A DNA stretch of 64,000 bases from Vreelandella nigrificans (GTDB taxonomy: Bacteria; Pseudomonadota; Gammaproteobacteria; Pseudomonadales; Halomonadaceae). Shown piece by piece: positions 26,698-35,854 of the stretch (position 1 is the first letter of the stretch; the number at the start of each line of letters is the position of its first letter). Location: assembly GCF_002374315.1 (NCBI RefSeq), contig NZ_NWUX01000015.1, positions 49,557-113,556 of the forward strand, in the 5' to 3' direction. Made by a program: the position numbers and the translations under genes. The notes under the pieces are model-generated. The model saw only the letters and a program-made list of their open reading frames with translations. It did not search any database and was not told where the DNA came from.

Positions 26698-27460
26698 AGC
26701 GCATTGCAGAGCGCTCTAAGCGGTCATGCTCTGCCTCTACCTCGCGCAGTAGCTCACTGATGCTGGTTAGATGCTCTAAAGCGATACGCCTTGCCTGCTC
26801 AGCATCGCCACTGATCACCATATCGTGTAGGCGAGCATGCTGCTGATTGATCATCTCCCTTGGGCCTGGGCGATGGTAAAGGTGCTTCACTGAAGCAAAC
26901 ACTGAACTTAACAGTAAATCGGTCAAGCTTTGTAACGTATGCACCAATACAGGGTTGTGGGAGGCTTGAGAAATTGCCAAATGAAAAGCGTGGTCAAGTC
27001 GGGCCAGTTGTTCAACATCGATCGCTTCAGGTCGAGCCGCATACTCGGCTAATTCTCGGTAACGGCGAGTAATTAACACACGGTCCATAGCGGTGCCACG
27101 CCTAGCCGCCAAGTAGGCGGACTCACCTTCCAGTAATGCACGCACCTCTAACAGATCAAATAGCGTACGTGGGTGGTCTTTAAACAGGTGCATTAAGGGG
27201 CTTTGCTGATGCATAGGCAGTAGCGATGCCACTGTTGAGCCATGCCCTTGGCGTGTATTAATAATGGCTTTGCTACGCAGAATTCTTAACCCTTCACGTA
27301 GCGATGCGCGAGACACGCCTAAACGCTCACACAAACGTCTTTCCGAGGGCAATAGCTGCCCAGGCCGAAAAACACCATCTAAAATTAGCTCCTCAAGTTT
27401 GGCCGCCACATGCTCAGGGGTACGCCGCCCCATAGATACATCATCACTGGCAAATGCCAT
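26684..27460 (-). CDS. FadR-subfamily GntR regulator with FCD domain (GlcC/LldR-like)
   Basis: A 258-residue regulator. The winged helix (residues ~15-80) shows VAAKLEELILDGVFRPGQLLPSERRLCERLGVSRASLREGLRIL, given here only as the family pattern, and RQGHGSTV is the wing. The C-terminal FCD domain carries metal-binding type residues (LARLDHAFHLAISQASHNPVL; LHDMVISGDAEQARRIALEHL). It diverges from glcD with an ACTGGT-N-AGACCA site between them, so autoregulation and control of glcDEFG are expected. Its final codons lie in a 14-bp tandem repeat. GlcC is the best guess; LldR-like lactate sensing is possible. Confidence 0.87.
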   Translation of the reverse strand: MAFASDDVSMGRRTPEHVAAKLEELILDGVFRPGQLLPSERRLCERLGVSRASLREGLRILRSKAIINTRQGHGSTVASLLPMHQQSPLMHLFKDHPRTLFDLLEVRALLEGESAYLAARRGTAMDRVLITRRYRELAEYAARPEAIDVEQLARLDHAFHLAISQASHNPVLVHTLQSLTDLLLSSVFASVKHLYHRPGPREMINQQHARLHDMVISGDAEQARRIALEHLTSISELLREVEAEHDRLERSAMRLEQW

Positions 27461-27581
27461 TATTCACTCCTTTCTCTGGCGTGCTGCCAACACAACATGG
27501 TCAGCCCACATAGCAGCGTTTTTCCAAAAGGAGGACGCTATGGTGATGAAAGGCTCGACACTAGCTTGGCTATCGACTAAT

Positions 27582-27598
27582 TACTGGTCAGACCATTG
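27582..27598. promoter_or_regulatory. Candidate FCD-regulator operator between glcC-like gene and glcD
   Basis: TACTGGTCAGACCATTG contains TGGT-N3-ACCA. It shares the ACTGGT-N-AGACCA core with the site upstream of the permease. It sits about 116 bases from glcD and 122 from the regulator start. Confidence 0.6.
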
Positions 27599-27713
27599 CA
27601 CCACAACCTAGACACTCGCACAAAAAAAGCTCAGATTGGTCGCCAGGTTAAACAGCCATGCTACGACCTACATGGCCACTATTTTTCATGATAAAAAAGT
27701 TAGGGATGTCGTT

Positions 27714-29213
27714 ATGAATATCCTTTTTGACGAACGCCTTGATGGCGAACTCGTCCACCGTGATAAAGCTGAAGTAATGAGTGATCTGCAAAGCGCCATT
27801 CCTTCGTTAACGCTACTTCATCGCGAGGAGGATTTACGCCCCTTCGAATGCGATGGACTAGCGGCCTACCGAGTATTACCCATGCTGGTAGCGCTCCCAG
27901 AAACCCTGGAGCAAGTGAGAGAGCTTCTAAAGCGCTGCCATGCGCTGAGCGTACCAGTAGTAACACGTGGGGCAGGTACCGGCCTTTCAGGTGGCGCCCT
28001 GCCGCTTGAGCAGGGCGTGCTGCTAGTCATGTCGCGCTTTAACCAAATTCTAAAAGTAGACCCTGATGCACGCTTAGCCCGTGTACAACCCGGGGTGCGC
28101 AATTTGGCTATTTCGGAAGCGGCCGCCCCTTATGGGCTGTATTACGCCCCAGACCCTTCATCGCAAATTGCTTGCTCCATCGGGGGCAACGTCGCCGAAA
28201 ATGCTGGCGGCGTGCACTGTTTAAAATATGGCCTGACAGTCCACAACGTAATGCGGGTCGATGTGTTAACCATTGAAGGCGAACACATGACGCTGGGCTC
28301 TGAAGCCCTTGATGCGCCAGGCTTTGATCTGCTTGCGCTGATGAATGGCTCGGAAGGCATGTTAGGCGTAGTGACCGAGATCACCGTGAAGCTGCTGCCC
28401 AAGCCAGAAACCGCAAAAGTATTGATGGCCAGCTTCGACGATATCGAAAAAGCTGGCCGAGCCGTTGGCGATATTATCGCGGCAGGCATCATTCCCGGAG
28501 GCCTGGAAATGATGGACAAGCTGGCCATCAAAGCCGCTGAGGACTTCATCAAAGCAGGCTACCCCGTTGAGGCAGAAGCAATTCTGCTTTGCGAGCTGGA
28601 TGGCGTTGAGGCGGATGTGGACGATGATTGCGATACCGTACGCCGAGTACTAGAGCAAGCCGGCGCTACCGATATTCAGCAAGCTCGGGACGAAGCCGAG
28701 CGCGCCAAATTCTGGGCGGGCCGCAAAAATGCCTTTCCCGCTGTCGGTCGTATGTCACCAGACTACTACTGCATGGATGGCACTATTCCCCGCCGGGAGC
28801 TGCCGCGGGTACTTAAGGGTATTGCCGCGCTTTCCGAACAGAGCGGCCTACTGGTCGCCAACGTTTTCCATGCCGGTGACGGCAACATGCACCCTCTGAT
28901 TCTGTTTGATGCCAACAAAGAAGGCCAACTGGCGCTTGCTGAAGATGTTGGCGGCAAGATCCTGGAGCTTTGTGTGGCCGCAGGTGGTTCGATCACCGGC
29001 GAACATGGCGTTGGCCGGGAAAAAATCAATCAAATGTGCAGCCAGTTTCAAGCGGATGAAATTAGCGTTTTCCATGCATTGAAAGCCGCCTTTGACCCGC
29101 AGCGCTTACTTAACCCAGGGAAAAACATTCCCACCCTGGCACGCTGCGCTGAGTTTGGCGCTATGCATGTTCATAACAACGAACTACCGCACCCGGAACT
29201 ACCGCGCTTCTAA
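27714..29213 (+). CDS. glcD: Glycolate oxidase FAD-binding subunit GlcD
   Basis: A 499-residue FAD-linked oxidase, exactly the usual GlcD length. The FAD-binding PCMH fold shows VPVVTRGAGTGLSGGALPLE, and the C-terminal domain has HAGDGNMHPLILFD and GGSITGEHGVGREK. ATG at 27714 follows AGGG by eight bases and aligns with the family start NILFDERLDG. With GlcE and GlcF it oxidises glycolate (and often D-lactate) to glyoxylate at the inner membrane, passing electrons to quinone. Confidence 0.95.
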   Translation: MNILFDERLDGELVHRDKAEVMSDLQSAIPSLTLLHREEDLRPFECDGLAAYRVLPMLVALPETLEQVRELLKRCHALSVPVVTRGAGTGLSGGALPLEQGVLLVMSRFNQILKVDPDARLARVQPGVRNLAISEAAAPYGLYYAPDPSSQIACSIGGNVAENAGGVHCLKYGLTVHNVMRVDVLTIEGEHMTLGSEALDAPGFDLLALMNGSEGMLGVVTEITVKLLPKPETAKVLMASFDDIEKAGRAVGDIIAAGIIPGGLEMMDKLAIKAAEDFIKAGYPVEAEAILLCELDGVEADVDDDCDTVRRVLEQAGATDIQQARDEAERAKFWAGRKNAFPAVGRMSPDYYCMDGTIPRRELPRVLKGIAALSEQSGLLVANVFHAGDGNMHPLILFDANKEGQLALAEDVGGKILELCVAAGGSITGEHGVGREKINQMCSQFQADEISVFHALKAAFDPQRLLNPGKNIPTLARCAEFGAMHVHNNELPHPELPRF

Positions 29214-29265
29214 AGCGGCACCTAGTTATCACCATCACTAGGAACAATAATTATCAGGAATGACC

Positions 29266-30366
29266 ATGACCGAACTAGCGATTAACGCGACTGACCAGGA
29301 CATCGCTGCTGACCTTTGCGAACAGGTGCGCAGCGCCTACGCAGAGCGAACGCCGCTACGCATTGTAGCTGGCGATACACGCGCCTTTTATGGCCGCCCA
29401 GTGGAAGGTAAAGCACTAAACATAGCGGCTCATAGCGGGATAGTGTCATACGACCCAGTAGAGCTTGTTGTGACTGCACGCGCGGGCACACGCTTAAGCG
29501 CGCTCAATGCAGCACTTGCTGAGCATCATCAGATGCTCGCCTTTGAGCCACCTATTTTTAGCGATGCCAGCACTATTGGCGGAGCAGTTGCCACTGGCCT
29601 CTCTGGCCCACGCCGCCCCTGGGCAGGGGCGGCACGAGATTTTGTGCTGGGCACCCGGATAATCACCCAAGAAGGCAAGCTACTGCGTTTTGGCGGTGAA
29701 GTAATGAAAAACGTGGCGGGTTACGATCTATCGCGTTTAATGGTCGGCGCCCAGGGTACCCTCGGCGTACTGGCGGACATCTCATTTAAGGTATTACCTA
29801 CCCCTACCGCCAGTCACAGCCTGCGCCTCGCGATGGGATTAGAAGATGCCCTTAGCGAACTCTCGAAACTAGGCCGCCAGCCTCTCCCGATTACCGCAGC
29901 AGCCTGGCATGCCGGTGAGCTATTTATCCGTTTAGAGGGTGGCGCCAGCTCCGTCAACGCTACTAAAGAGCGGCTTGGCGGCGAGGCGCTCCCTGCCGAT
30001 TTCTGGCAGCAGCTACGCGATCATCAGCACGGCTTTTTTACCCTCGGCGAGGGGCAAGCACTGTGGCGCTTATCGCTCCCACCTCACACACCACCCTTAG
30101 CACTTGATATCGCCGAAGACGATATTTTCTACGACTGGGGCGGTAGCCAGCGCTGGGTAAAAACCCATCTGGACGCAGATAGCCTACGCCTTGCTTGCCA
30201 AGCTGCCGGCGGTCACGCTACTTGCTATACCCCTCACACCAAGGGTGGTGCGGAGTCGCCGTTTACTCCTCTCAACTCAGTGGTCGAAAAATATCATCGC
30301 AATCTGAAGACTGAGCTAGATGCCCATGGCATTTTCAACCCCGGTCGTCTTTATGCGGCATTTTAA
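29266..30366 (+). CDS. glcE: Glycolate oxidase FAD-binding subunit GlcE
   Basis: A protein of about 366 residues related to GlcD but shorter. The FAD-binding half has LRIVAGDTRAFYGRPV, ELVVTARAGTRLSALNAALAEHHQ, GGAVATGLSGPRRPW and EVMKNVAGYDLSRL. The C-terminus ends GIFNPGRLYA, as in GlcE. ATG at 29266 lies six bases after AGGA; an ATG at 29260 is too close to it. It is 52 bases from glcD and 14 bases from glcF. Confidence 0.93.
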   Translation: MTELAINATDQDIAADLCEQVRSAYAERTPLRIVAGDTRAFYGRPVEGKALNIAAHSGIVSYDPVELVVTARAGTRLSALNAALAEHHQMLAFEPPIFSDASTIGGAVATGLSGPRRPWAGAARDFVLGTRIITQEGKLLRFGGEVMKNVAGYDLSRLMVGAQGTLGVLADISFKVLPTPTASHSLRLAMGLEDALSELSKLGRQPLPITAAAWHAGELFIRLEGGASSVNATKERLGGEALPADFWQQLRDHQHGFFTLGEGQALWRLSLPPHTPPLALDIAEDDIFYDWGGSQRWVKTHLDADSLRLACQAAGGHATCYTPHTKGGAESPFTPLNSVVEKYHRNLKTELDAHGIFNPGRLYAAF

Positions 30367-30380
30367 TCAGGAGAGCTGAC

Positions 30381-31613
30381 ATGCAGACGCACTTTACCGA
30401 TGCCGACCTTCAGAAACCGCATATTCAGGAAGCTGAGCGCATTCTGCGCACCTGTGTACACTGCGGCTTTTGCAACGCCACTTGCCCCACCTACCAACTA
30501 CTGGGGGATGAGCGCGACGGCCCCCGTGGTCGTATCTATCTGATGAAAGAGTTACTGGAAAGTCGCGATGACGACGACCAGGTCACCGCAGAGACACGTC
30601 TTCATTTAGATCGTTGCCTCACATGCCGCAACTGTGAAACCACTTGCCCCTCGGGCGTGGAGTATCACAAGCTTTTAGATATAGGCCGCGCAGAAATAGA
30701 GCGTCGTGTACCACGCTCAACCGCAGAGCGTGCCCAACGCTACGCGCTACGCAAAATTCTGGTGGACCCAAAGCGCTTCAAAGCGCTGCTAAAGCTAGGG
30801 CAAACGTTTAAACCCCTGGTGCCTGGCAAATTACGCAGCAAAATGCCGCCTCCCCCCGTTGATGCGGGCCAGCGCCCAGATAGCCAGCGTCATGCACGCA
30901 AAGTGCTGATCTTAGAAGGCTGCGTTCAACCGGGACTCTCACCCAACACCAACGCAGCCACTGCTCGACTACTCGACCGCCTAGGCATTAGCGTTACCCC
31001 TATCAGCGAAGCTGGCTGCTGTGGAGCAATTGACTTCCACCTCAATGCTCAAGATGATGGCCGCGCCCGTATGCGCGCTAACATCGATGCCTGGTGGCCA
31101 CATATCGAACAAGGTGCAGAAGCCATTGTACAGACCGCTAGCGGCTGCGGCGCATTTGTTAAAGAGTATGGAGATATGCTCAAGGGCGACTCAGCCTATG
31201 CTGCTAAAGCTCAAAAAGTTAGCGCCCTGGCCAAAGACCTGGTTGAAGTACTGCGTGATGAATCACTGGAGAAGCTGCAGCTTAAAGAGCAACAGCGGCT
31301 GGCGTTTCACTGCCCGTGCACACTGCAGCATGCGCAAAAGCTTAACGGCGCGGTTGAAGAGGTACTCAACAAGCTAGGCTTTGCGCTCACACCAGTCAAA
31401 GATAGCCATCTTTGCTGCGGCTCTGCGGGCACTTACTCAATCACCCAACCAGAACTTTCCATGCAGTTACGCGACAACAAACTGAATGCTTTAGAAGCGG
31501 GCAACCCAGAAGTCATCGTAACTGCTAATATTGGTTGCCAAACACACCTTTCCAGCGCTGGCCGCACCCCAGTTCGTCACTGGGTGGAAGTGGTTGATGC
31601 GGCTCTGGTATAA
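30381..31613 (+). CDS. glcF: Glycolate oxidase iron-sulfur subunit GlcF
   Basis: A 410-residue protein with two [4Fe-4S] motifs near the N-terminus (CVHCGFCNATCP and CLTCRNCETTCP). Two CCG-type domains follow (SEAGCCGAIDFHLN and DSHLCCGSAGTY), typical of the electron-transferring subunit of glycolate oxidase and related lactate-utilisation proteins. GGAG precedes the ATG by six bases. It is part of the glcDEFG operon. Confidence 0.94.
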   Translation: MQTHFTDADLQKPHIQEAERILRTCVHCGFCNATCPTYQLLGDERDGPRGRIYLMKELLESRDDDDQVTAETRLHLDRCLTCRNCETTCPSGVEYHKLLDIGRAEIERRVPRSTAERAQRYALRKILVDPKRFKALLKLGQTFKPLVPGKLRSKMPPPPVDAGQRPDSQRHARKVLILEGCVQPGLSPNTNAATARLLDRLGISVTPISEAGCCGAIDFHLNAQDDGRARMRANIDAWWPHIEQGAEAIVQTASGCGAFVKEYGDMLKGDSAYAAKAQKVSALAKDLVEVLRDESLEKLQLKEQQRLAFHCPCTLQHAQKLNGAVEEVLNKLGFALTPVKDSHLCCGSAGTYSITQPELSMQLRDNKLNALEAGNPEVIVTANIGCQTHLSSAGRTPVRHWVEVVDAALV

Positions 31614-31696
31614 ACGCTAGCTCACTTTGCCGTGACAGCCACTTTCAGTCATGCTGGCTGCACGGCACCTTTCCCTTAATAAAAAAGGAGTTTTTC

Positions 31697-32098
31697 ATGC
31701 AGACTAAAGCGATTCTTGGCCAAGCCGACGTAGTTACAGTACTAGATGCCGCCCAACAGGAGGCAGATAGCAACGGCTGGCCAGTAACCATTGCAGTCAC
31801 CGATGACGGCGGCCATCTGCTGGCGCTACGCCGCTTAGATGGCGCTGCACCATTTAGTGCTGATGTCGCCACGCAAAAAGCGCGCAGCGCTGCACTAGGC
31901 CGTAAAGAGACACAAATTTTCGAAGAGATGATTAACGGCGGCCGTACTGCATTTATTTCCGCCCCGCTACAGGGCTTACTATCAGGGGGCGTGCCGATCA
32001 CTGTAGACGGCCACGTGGTGGGCGCCGTAGGCATTTCAGGCGTTAAGCCTGAGCAGGATGTGCAGATTGCCAAAGCGGGCGTTAACGCTATCGCCTGA
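31697..32098 (+). CDS. glcG: GlcG/HbpS family heme-binding-like protein
   Basis: A 133-residue single-domain protein (former DUF336). It shows the family pattern GWPVTIAVTDDGGHLLALRRLDGA, TAQKAR-like AFTA segment (here ATQKARSAALG) and PLQGLLSGGVPITVDGHVVGAVGISG. GlcG is the last gene of E. coli glc operons, but its function there is unknown; relatives bind heme or corrinoid. AAGGAG precedes the ATG. A bidirectional terminator follows at 32167. Confidence 0.88.
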   Translation: MQTKAILGQADVVTVLDAAQQEADSNGWPVTIAVTDDGGHLLALRRLDGAAPFSADVATQKARSAALGRKETQIFEEMINGGRTAFISAPLQGLLSGGVPITVDGHVVGAVGISGVKPEQDVQIAKAGVNAIA

Positions 32099-32166
32099 TG
32101 GCAGCGCGTGCAGCCTCTACGCTGCACGCTATACATATATGCTACTCGGAATGAGTTACACGCAAT

Positions 32167-32200
32167 AAAAAAGCCCAGATCAGTGATCCGGGCTTTTTTT
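32167..32200. terminator. Bidirectional terminator for glcDEFG and the tRNA operon
   Basis: A-run, then GCCC-A-GATC / GATC-C-GGGC hairpin, then a T-run of seven. The symmetrical A and T tracts make it work in both directions, ending the glc operon (rightward) and the tRNA operon (leftward). Confidence 0.85.
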
Positions 32201-32234
32201 GAATTCGTTCGGCAAGTGCCGATGTATGCTTAAA

Positions 32235-32311
32235 TGGCGGACCGGACGAGACTCGAACTCGCGACCTCCGGCGTGACAGGCCGGCATTCTAACCGACTGA
32301 ACTACCGGTCC
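32235..32311 (-). tRNA. tRNA-Asp (GTC), downstream copy
   Basis: A 77-base cloverleaf with encoded CCA. Acceptor stem GGACCGG/CCGGTCC, D-arm with AGTCGGTTA, anticodon loop CTGTCAC giving GTC, and T-loop GTTCGAGTC are all present. It differs from the copy at 32361 by one base in the D-arm/loop region. Confidence 0.97.
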
Positions 32312-32360
32312 GAATTGCGATAACTTTTTACTGCACAAACCTTACTGCATAAATTGATGA

Positions 32361-32437
32361 TGGCGGACCGGACGAGACTCGAACTCGCGACCTCCGGCGT
32401 GACAGGCCGGCATTCTAACCAACTGAACTACCGGTCC
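32361..32437 (-). tRNA. tRNA-Asp (GTC), upstream copy
   Basis: A 77-base cloverleaf with encoded CCA and anticodon GTC, nearly identical to the copy at 32235. The two lie 49 bases apart in the same leftward operon, which suggests a recent tandem duplication. Confidence 0.97.
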
Positions 32438-32450
32438 ACTACTACATCAA

Positions 32451-32522
32451 TTAGTGCTTACCAACTTTAGTGCTTACCAACTTTAGTGCTTACCAACTTT
32501 AGTACTTACCAACTTTAGTACT
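32451..32522. repeat. 16-bp tandem repeat, about 4.5 copies
   Basis: Units of TTAGTGCTTACCAACT (last two with A for G) fill the spacer between tRNA-Asp and tRNA-Val. The units abut without spacers, so this is a minisatellite-like repeat and not a CRISPR. It would be transcribed within the tRNA precursor. Confidence 0.9.
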
Positions 32523-32565
32523 TGCAGTCACTAGTACTGCTTTACGCTTCCAGGCACCAATTAAA

Positions 32566-32641
32566 TGGTGGGTGGTACTGGGTTCGAACCAGTGACCCCC
32601 AGCTTGTAAGGCTGGTGCTCTCCCAACTGAGCTAACCACCC
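32566..32641 (-). tRNA. tRNA-Val (TAC)
   Basis: A 76-base cloverleaf with encoded CCA: acceptor stem GGGTGGT/ACCACCC, D-arm TAGCTCAGTTGGGAGA, anticodon loop CTTACAA giving TAC, T-loop GTTCGAACC. It is the first gene of the leftward tRNA operon. Confidence 0.97.
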
Positions 32642-32660
32642 GCTGGTCACGTGGCGCTGC

Positions 32661-32688
32661 ATTCTACAGAAGTCTGGCTGCTTGTCAA
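32661..32688 (-). promoter_or_regulatory. Sigma70 promoter of the tRNA operon
   Basis: Read on the minus strand: a perfect TTGACA, a 16-base spacer and TAGAAT, followed by a GC-rich discriminator (GCAGCGCC) typical of stable-RNA promoters. The tRNA-Val 5' end is 20 bases downstream of the -10 element. Confidence 0.85.
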
Positions 32689-32791
32689 CATGTTACGTTT
32701 AAATCTTTCATTCAAACTTACATGTTATTTACTTGCCGCTACTACTCGTCACAACTAGCTTGTGACAACTACTTGTTGTTACGGCTCGTTG

Positions 32792-33634
32792 TTACGGCAC
32801 TGCTTGCCACGACTCTTTATGATGAGCGCGGACGAAGGATGCCGCACTAGTGGCTGCTTCGTCAATTAAAACCGCATGTTTTAAGCCGGAGGCGCGTCGG
32901 GGCTTAAGGTCGTGATCACCATCCTGGAGCCACTTAAGCTGTACATTACTGGGTAGTGAGTAACCAGCAACATCATCAACACTACCGAATGGGTCTCGTT
33001 CGCCCTGGAGAATCAACATTGGGGCGGTAATGCCCGGGAAGTGTGCCAGCCGCAGTTTATTGGGCTGCTTAGGAGGGTGAAAAGGGTAGCCCGCGACAAT
33101 GACGCCTGGGCATTCAATTCTACCGACCAGCGCCTCCCCCTCGGGGCTATTAGCGACTATATCGGTGCTTGTTAGCTGAACCTCAGGGCTTGCCAATTCA
33201 GAGCTTGCCAATTCAGAACTTGCCAACATAGTAGCGATACGTCCTCCCATAGACTTTCCTCCCACCCATAACGGTGTAGGGCCAAGAGGGAGCAGCAGCT
33301 CATACCATGCGCAAGCCTGTACCAACGTATGTTTAATCGGCGGGGGCGGGCGGCGCCTTCCCAGTTCATTCATTTGCTGCATGTAAGGCAAGTCAATGGT
33401 GAGTACCTGCACTCCCTGGCTTGCCACCCTCGCGACAAAATGCCGCATGAACATTGAAGCCTGCCCAGCTCCCGCACCATGAATAAACAGCAGTCGGCCA
33501 TATTCTGGAACACCTGATATGGCTAAAGGCCCATAGCCGTCGACTATAAACCGCTGTATCGAGCGGCTATCCATCGCATTAGGCAACTCGCTTGCCGTCA
33601 CATTGACAAACCCAAGCTCGGCATAGAATGACAC
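32792..33634 (-). CDS. Alpha/beta hydrolase family protein (KANL3/Tex30-like)
   Basis: About 280 residues with the alpha/beta hydrolase fold. It shows LLFIHGAGAGQASMF (oxyanion region), the nucleophile elbow VGGKSMGGR (catalytic Ser), LILQGERDPFGSVDD (acid) and WLQDGDHDLKPR (catalytic His). The KSMGGR elbow is typical of the Tex30/KANL3-like family of unknown substrate. I prefer the GTG at 33634, seven bases after AGGAG. A 15-bp tandem repeat at 33188-33232 produces repeated ASSEL residues in a surface loop just after the nucleophile. Confidence 0.85.
   Translation of the reverse strand: MSFYAELGFVNVTASELPNAMDSRSIQRFIVDGYGPLAISGVPEYGRLLFIHGAGAGQASMFMRHFVARVASQGVQVLTIDLPYMQQMNELGRRRPPPPIKHTLVQACAWYELLLPLGPTPLWVGGKSMGGRIATMLASSELASSELASPEVQLTSTDIVANSPEGEALVGRIECPGVIVAGYPFHPPKQPNKLRLAHFPGITAPMLILQGERDPFGSVDDVAGYSLPSNVQLKWLQDGDHDLKPRRASGLKHAVLIDEAATSAASFVRAHHKESWQAVP
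33188..33232. repeat. 15-bp in-frame tandem repeat inside the hydrolase gene
   Basis: Three units of the form GCTTGCCAATTCAGA (third diverging) encode repeated five-residue SSELA blocks without breaking the frame. Confidence 0.8.
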
Positions 33635-33715
33635 CAATTTCTCCTAGTAATTCCGTGTTAAACCAATTGGCTTGTTCAGCTTAAGGCGTTGCTGCGCTAG
33701 AATCGCGCCTGGATC

Positions 33716-33729
33716 TTGACCTGCATCAT
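33716..33729. promoter_or_regulatory. Candidate Anr/FNR box before ccoN
   Basis: TTGACCTGCATCAT matches TTGAT-N4-ATCAA at eight of ten positions. It lies 70 bases upstream of the ccoN start. An Anr/FNR homologue is encoded at the far end of the same cluster. Confidence 0.6.
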
Positions 33730-33798
33730 CAAGCGGGTGGCCGCATCCGTGCAAAATGCCACGGGTTACCCCCTAACCGCGTTCGATGGGAACATGAA

Positions 33799-35223
33799 AT
33801 GAGCACAGCACTGGAACACCCGACCTACAACTACAAGGTAGTTCGGCAGTTCGCGATTATGACCGTTGTGTGGGGCATTGTAGGTATGACTGTTGGTGTC
33901 ATCCTTGCCGCGCAGCTGGTTTGGCCGCAACTGAACCTTGGCTTACCTTGGACAAGCTTCGGGCGTCTTCGTCCGTTACACACAAACGCCGTAATCTTCG
34001 CCTTTGGTGGTTCGGCGCTGTTTGCGACATCCTACTATGTCGTTCAGCGTACCTGTCAGACGCGCCTCTTTTCTGACAAGCTCGCGGCATTTACTTTTTG
34101 GGGCTGGCAGGCGGTTATTCTATCCGCCGTGGTAACGCTGCCGTTAGGCTACACCACGACCAAAGAGTACGCAGAGCTCGAATGGCCAATCAATATTTTG
34201 ATTGCCGTCGTCTGGATTAGTTACGCGATTGTGTTCTTGATGACCATTAAAAAGCGCACAACATCGCATATCTATGTGGCTAACTGGTTCTTTGCTGCGT
34301 TTATTATTACCGTTGCGGTGCTGCACATTGTAAACAATGCTGCCATCCCCGTGACACTCATGTACTCCACTTCGATCTATGCCGGTGCAGTGGATGCTAT
34401 GGTGCAGTGGTGGTATGGGCATAATGCGGTAGGCTTTTTCCTCACGGCAGGTTTCTTGGGCATGATGTATTACTTCGTGCCGAAGCAAGCTGAGCGTCCC
34501 ATCTACTCTTACCGCCTCTCCATCGTCCACTTCTGGGCGTTAATCATGATTTACATGTGGGCAGGCCCGCACCATCTCCATTACACCGCGCTGCCTAACT
34601 GGGCCCAGTCACTGGGCATGATCATGTCGATCATTCTGCTAGCACCGTCATGGGGCGGCATGATCAACGGCATGATGACCCTGTCCGGCGCTTGGCATAA
34701 GCTGCGCACCGACCCTACCCTGCGGTTTTTGGTGGTCGCACTCTCCTTCTACGGTATGTCGACTTTCGAAGGGCCGATGATGGCTATCAAGACCGTCAAT
34801 GCGCTCTCTCACTACACCGACTGGACCATTGGTCACGTGCACTCCGGCGCACTGGGCTGGGTTGCCATGATTACCATTGGTTCAATGTACCACCTGATTC
34901 CACGCCTGTTTGGACGCACCGAAATGCACTCAGTTAGCCTGATTGCAGTGCACTTCTGGCTGGCGACAATCGGCACCGTACTCTATATCGCCGCAATGTG
35001 GGTGAACGGCATCATGCAAGGCTTGATGTGGCGTGCAATCAACGCCGATGGCACCCTGATGTACACCTTCATTGAATCGGTTGAAGCAAGTGGCCCAGGC
35101 TACTTTGTTCGCCTGATTGGCGGTCTTTTCTGGATCGTGGGCATGCTGATTATGGCGTTTAACGTCTACATGACTGTAAAAGGTCGCGAAGCCATCAGCC
35201 AACCAGCGCCACAAGCCGCTTAA
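33799..35223 (+). CDS. ccoN: cbb3-type cytochrome c oxidase subunit I
   Basis: Catalytic subunit (474 residues, about 12 helices) that reduces oxygen at a heme b3-CuB centre. Conserved heme and copper ligands appear in [46 protein letters not shown] and [14 protein letters not shown]. The product is the usual length. This high-affinity oxidase works at low oxygen. It is the first gene of ccoNOQP, behind an Anr-type site at 33716. Confidence 0.97.
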   Translation: MSTALEHPTYNYKVVRQFAIMTVVWGIVGMTVGVILAAQLVWPQLNLGLPWTSFGRLRPLHTNAVIFAFGGSALFATSYYVVQRTCQTRLFSDKLAAFTFWGWQAVILSAVVTLPLGYTTTKEYAELEWPINILIAVVWISYAIVFLMTIKKRTTSHIYVANWFFAAFIITVAVLHIVNNAAIPVTLMYSTSIYAGAVDAMVQWWYGHNAVGFFLTAGFLGMMYYFVPKQAERPIYSYRLSIVHFWALIMIYMWAGPHHLHYTALPNWAQSLGMIMSIILLAPSWGGMINGMMTLSGAWHKLRTDPTLRFLVVALSFYGMSTFEGPMMAIKTVNALSHYTDWTIGHVHSGALGWVAMITIGSMYHLIPRLFGRTEMHSVSLIAVHFWLATIGTVLYIAAMWVNGIMQGLMWRAINADGTLMYTFIESVEASGPGYFVRLIGGLFWIVGMLIMAFNVYMTVKGREAISQPAPQAA

Positions 35224-35242
35224 ACCGGGGAAGTTGAGACCA

Positions 35243-35851
35243 ATGAAACACGAGATTGTCGAAAAAAACGTTGGCCTGCTCGCCGTGTTGATTCTGGTTG
35301 CGATCAGTTTCGGCGGCTTGGCCGAAGTGGTTCCGCTGTTCTTTCAAAAGGACACAACTGAACCTGTTGAGGGGCTGCGCCCCTTAAGCGCACTAGAGCT
35401 GGAAGGGCGCGATATTTACCGCCGTGAAGGCTGCGTGGGCTGCCACTCACAAATGGTCCGCCCATTCCGCGCAGAAACCGAGCGTTACGGCCACTATAAC
35501 GTTGCTGGTGAGGAAGTTTATGAGCACAACTTCCTCTGGGGCTCAAAGCGTACTGGGCCGGACCTAGCCCGCGTTGGCGGCCGCTACAGTGATGACTGGC
35601 ACCGTGCGCACATGTATAACCCCCGTGACGTGGTACCTGAGTCGATTATGCCCGCTTACCCCTGGCTGTTTGAACGCACCCTCGACGGTGATGCAACACC
35701 CAGAAAGATGCGTACTTTGCGTCAGCTAGGCGTGCCCTATACCGATGAAGATATTGCCAACGCCACAGCTGAAGTACGCGGCCAACAAGAAATCACTGCT
35801 CTTGTCGCTTACTTACAGCAACTAGGAACTGTGCTTGAGGGCACTCGTTAA
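35243..35851 (+). CDS. ccoO: cbb3-type cytochrome c oxidase subunit II
   Basis: Membrane-anchored mono-heme cytochrome c of about 202 residues. One N-terminal helix ([21 protein letters not shown]) precedes the heme motif [12 protein letters not shown] and a distal Met region ([10 protein letters not shown]). ATG at 35243 has GGGAAG about nine bases upstream; an in-frame TTG at 35234 is a poorer start. It passes electrons from CcoP to CcoN. Confidence 0.96.
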   Translation: MKHEIVEKNVGLLAVLILVAISFGGLAEVVPLFFQKDTTEPVEGLRPLSALELEGRDIYRREGCVGCHSQMVRPFRAETERYGHYNVAGEEVYEHNFLWGSKRTGPDLARVGGRYSDDWHRAHMYNPRDVVPESIMPAYPWLFERTLDGDATPRKMRTLRQLGVPYTDEDIANATAEVRGQQEITALVAYLQQLGTVLEGTR

Positions 35852-35854
35852 GCT

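Noticed and set aside
27636..27713. Extended N-terminus for GlcD
   Set aside because: The extra residues do not resemble GlcD, whereas ATG at 27714 has a good ribosome-binding site and gives the exact family length.
32451..32522. Possible CRISPR array
   Set aside because: The 16-bp units abut with no spacers, are too short for CRISPR repeats and have no cas genes nearby.
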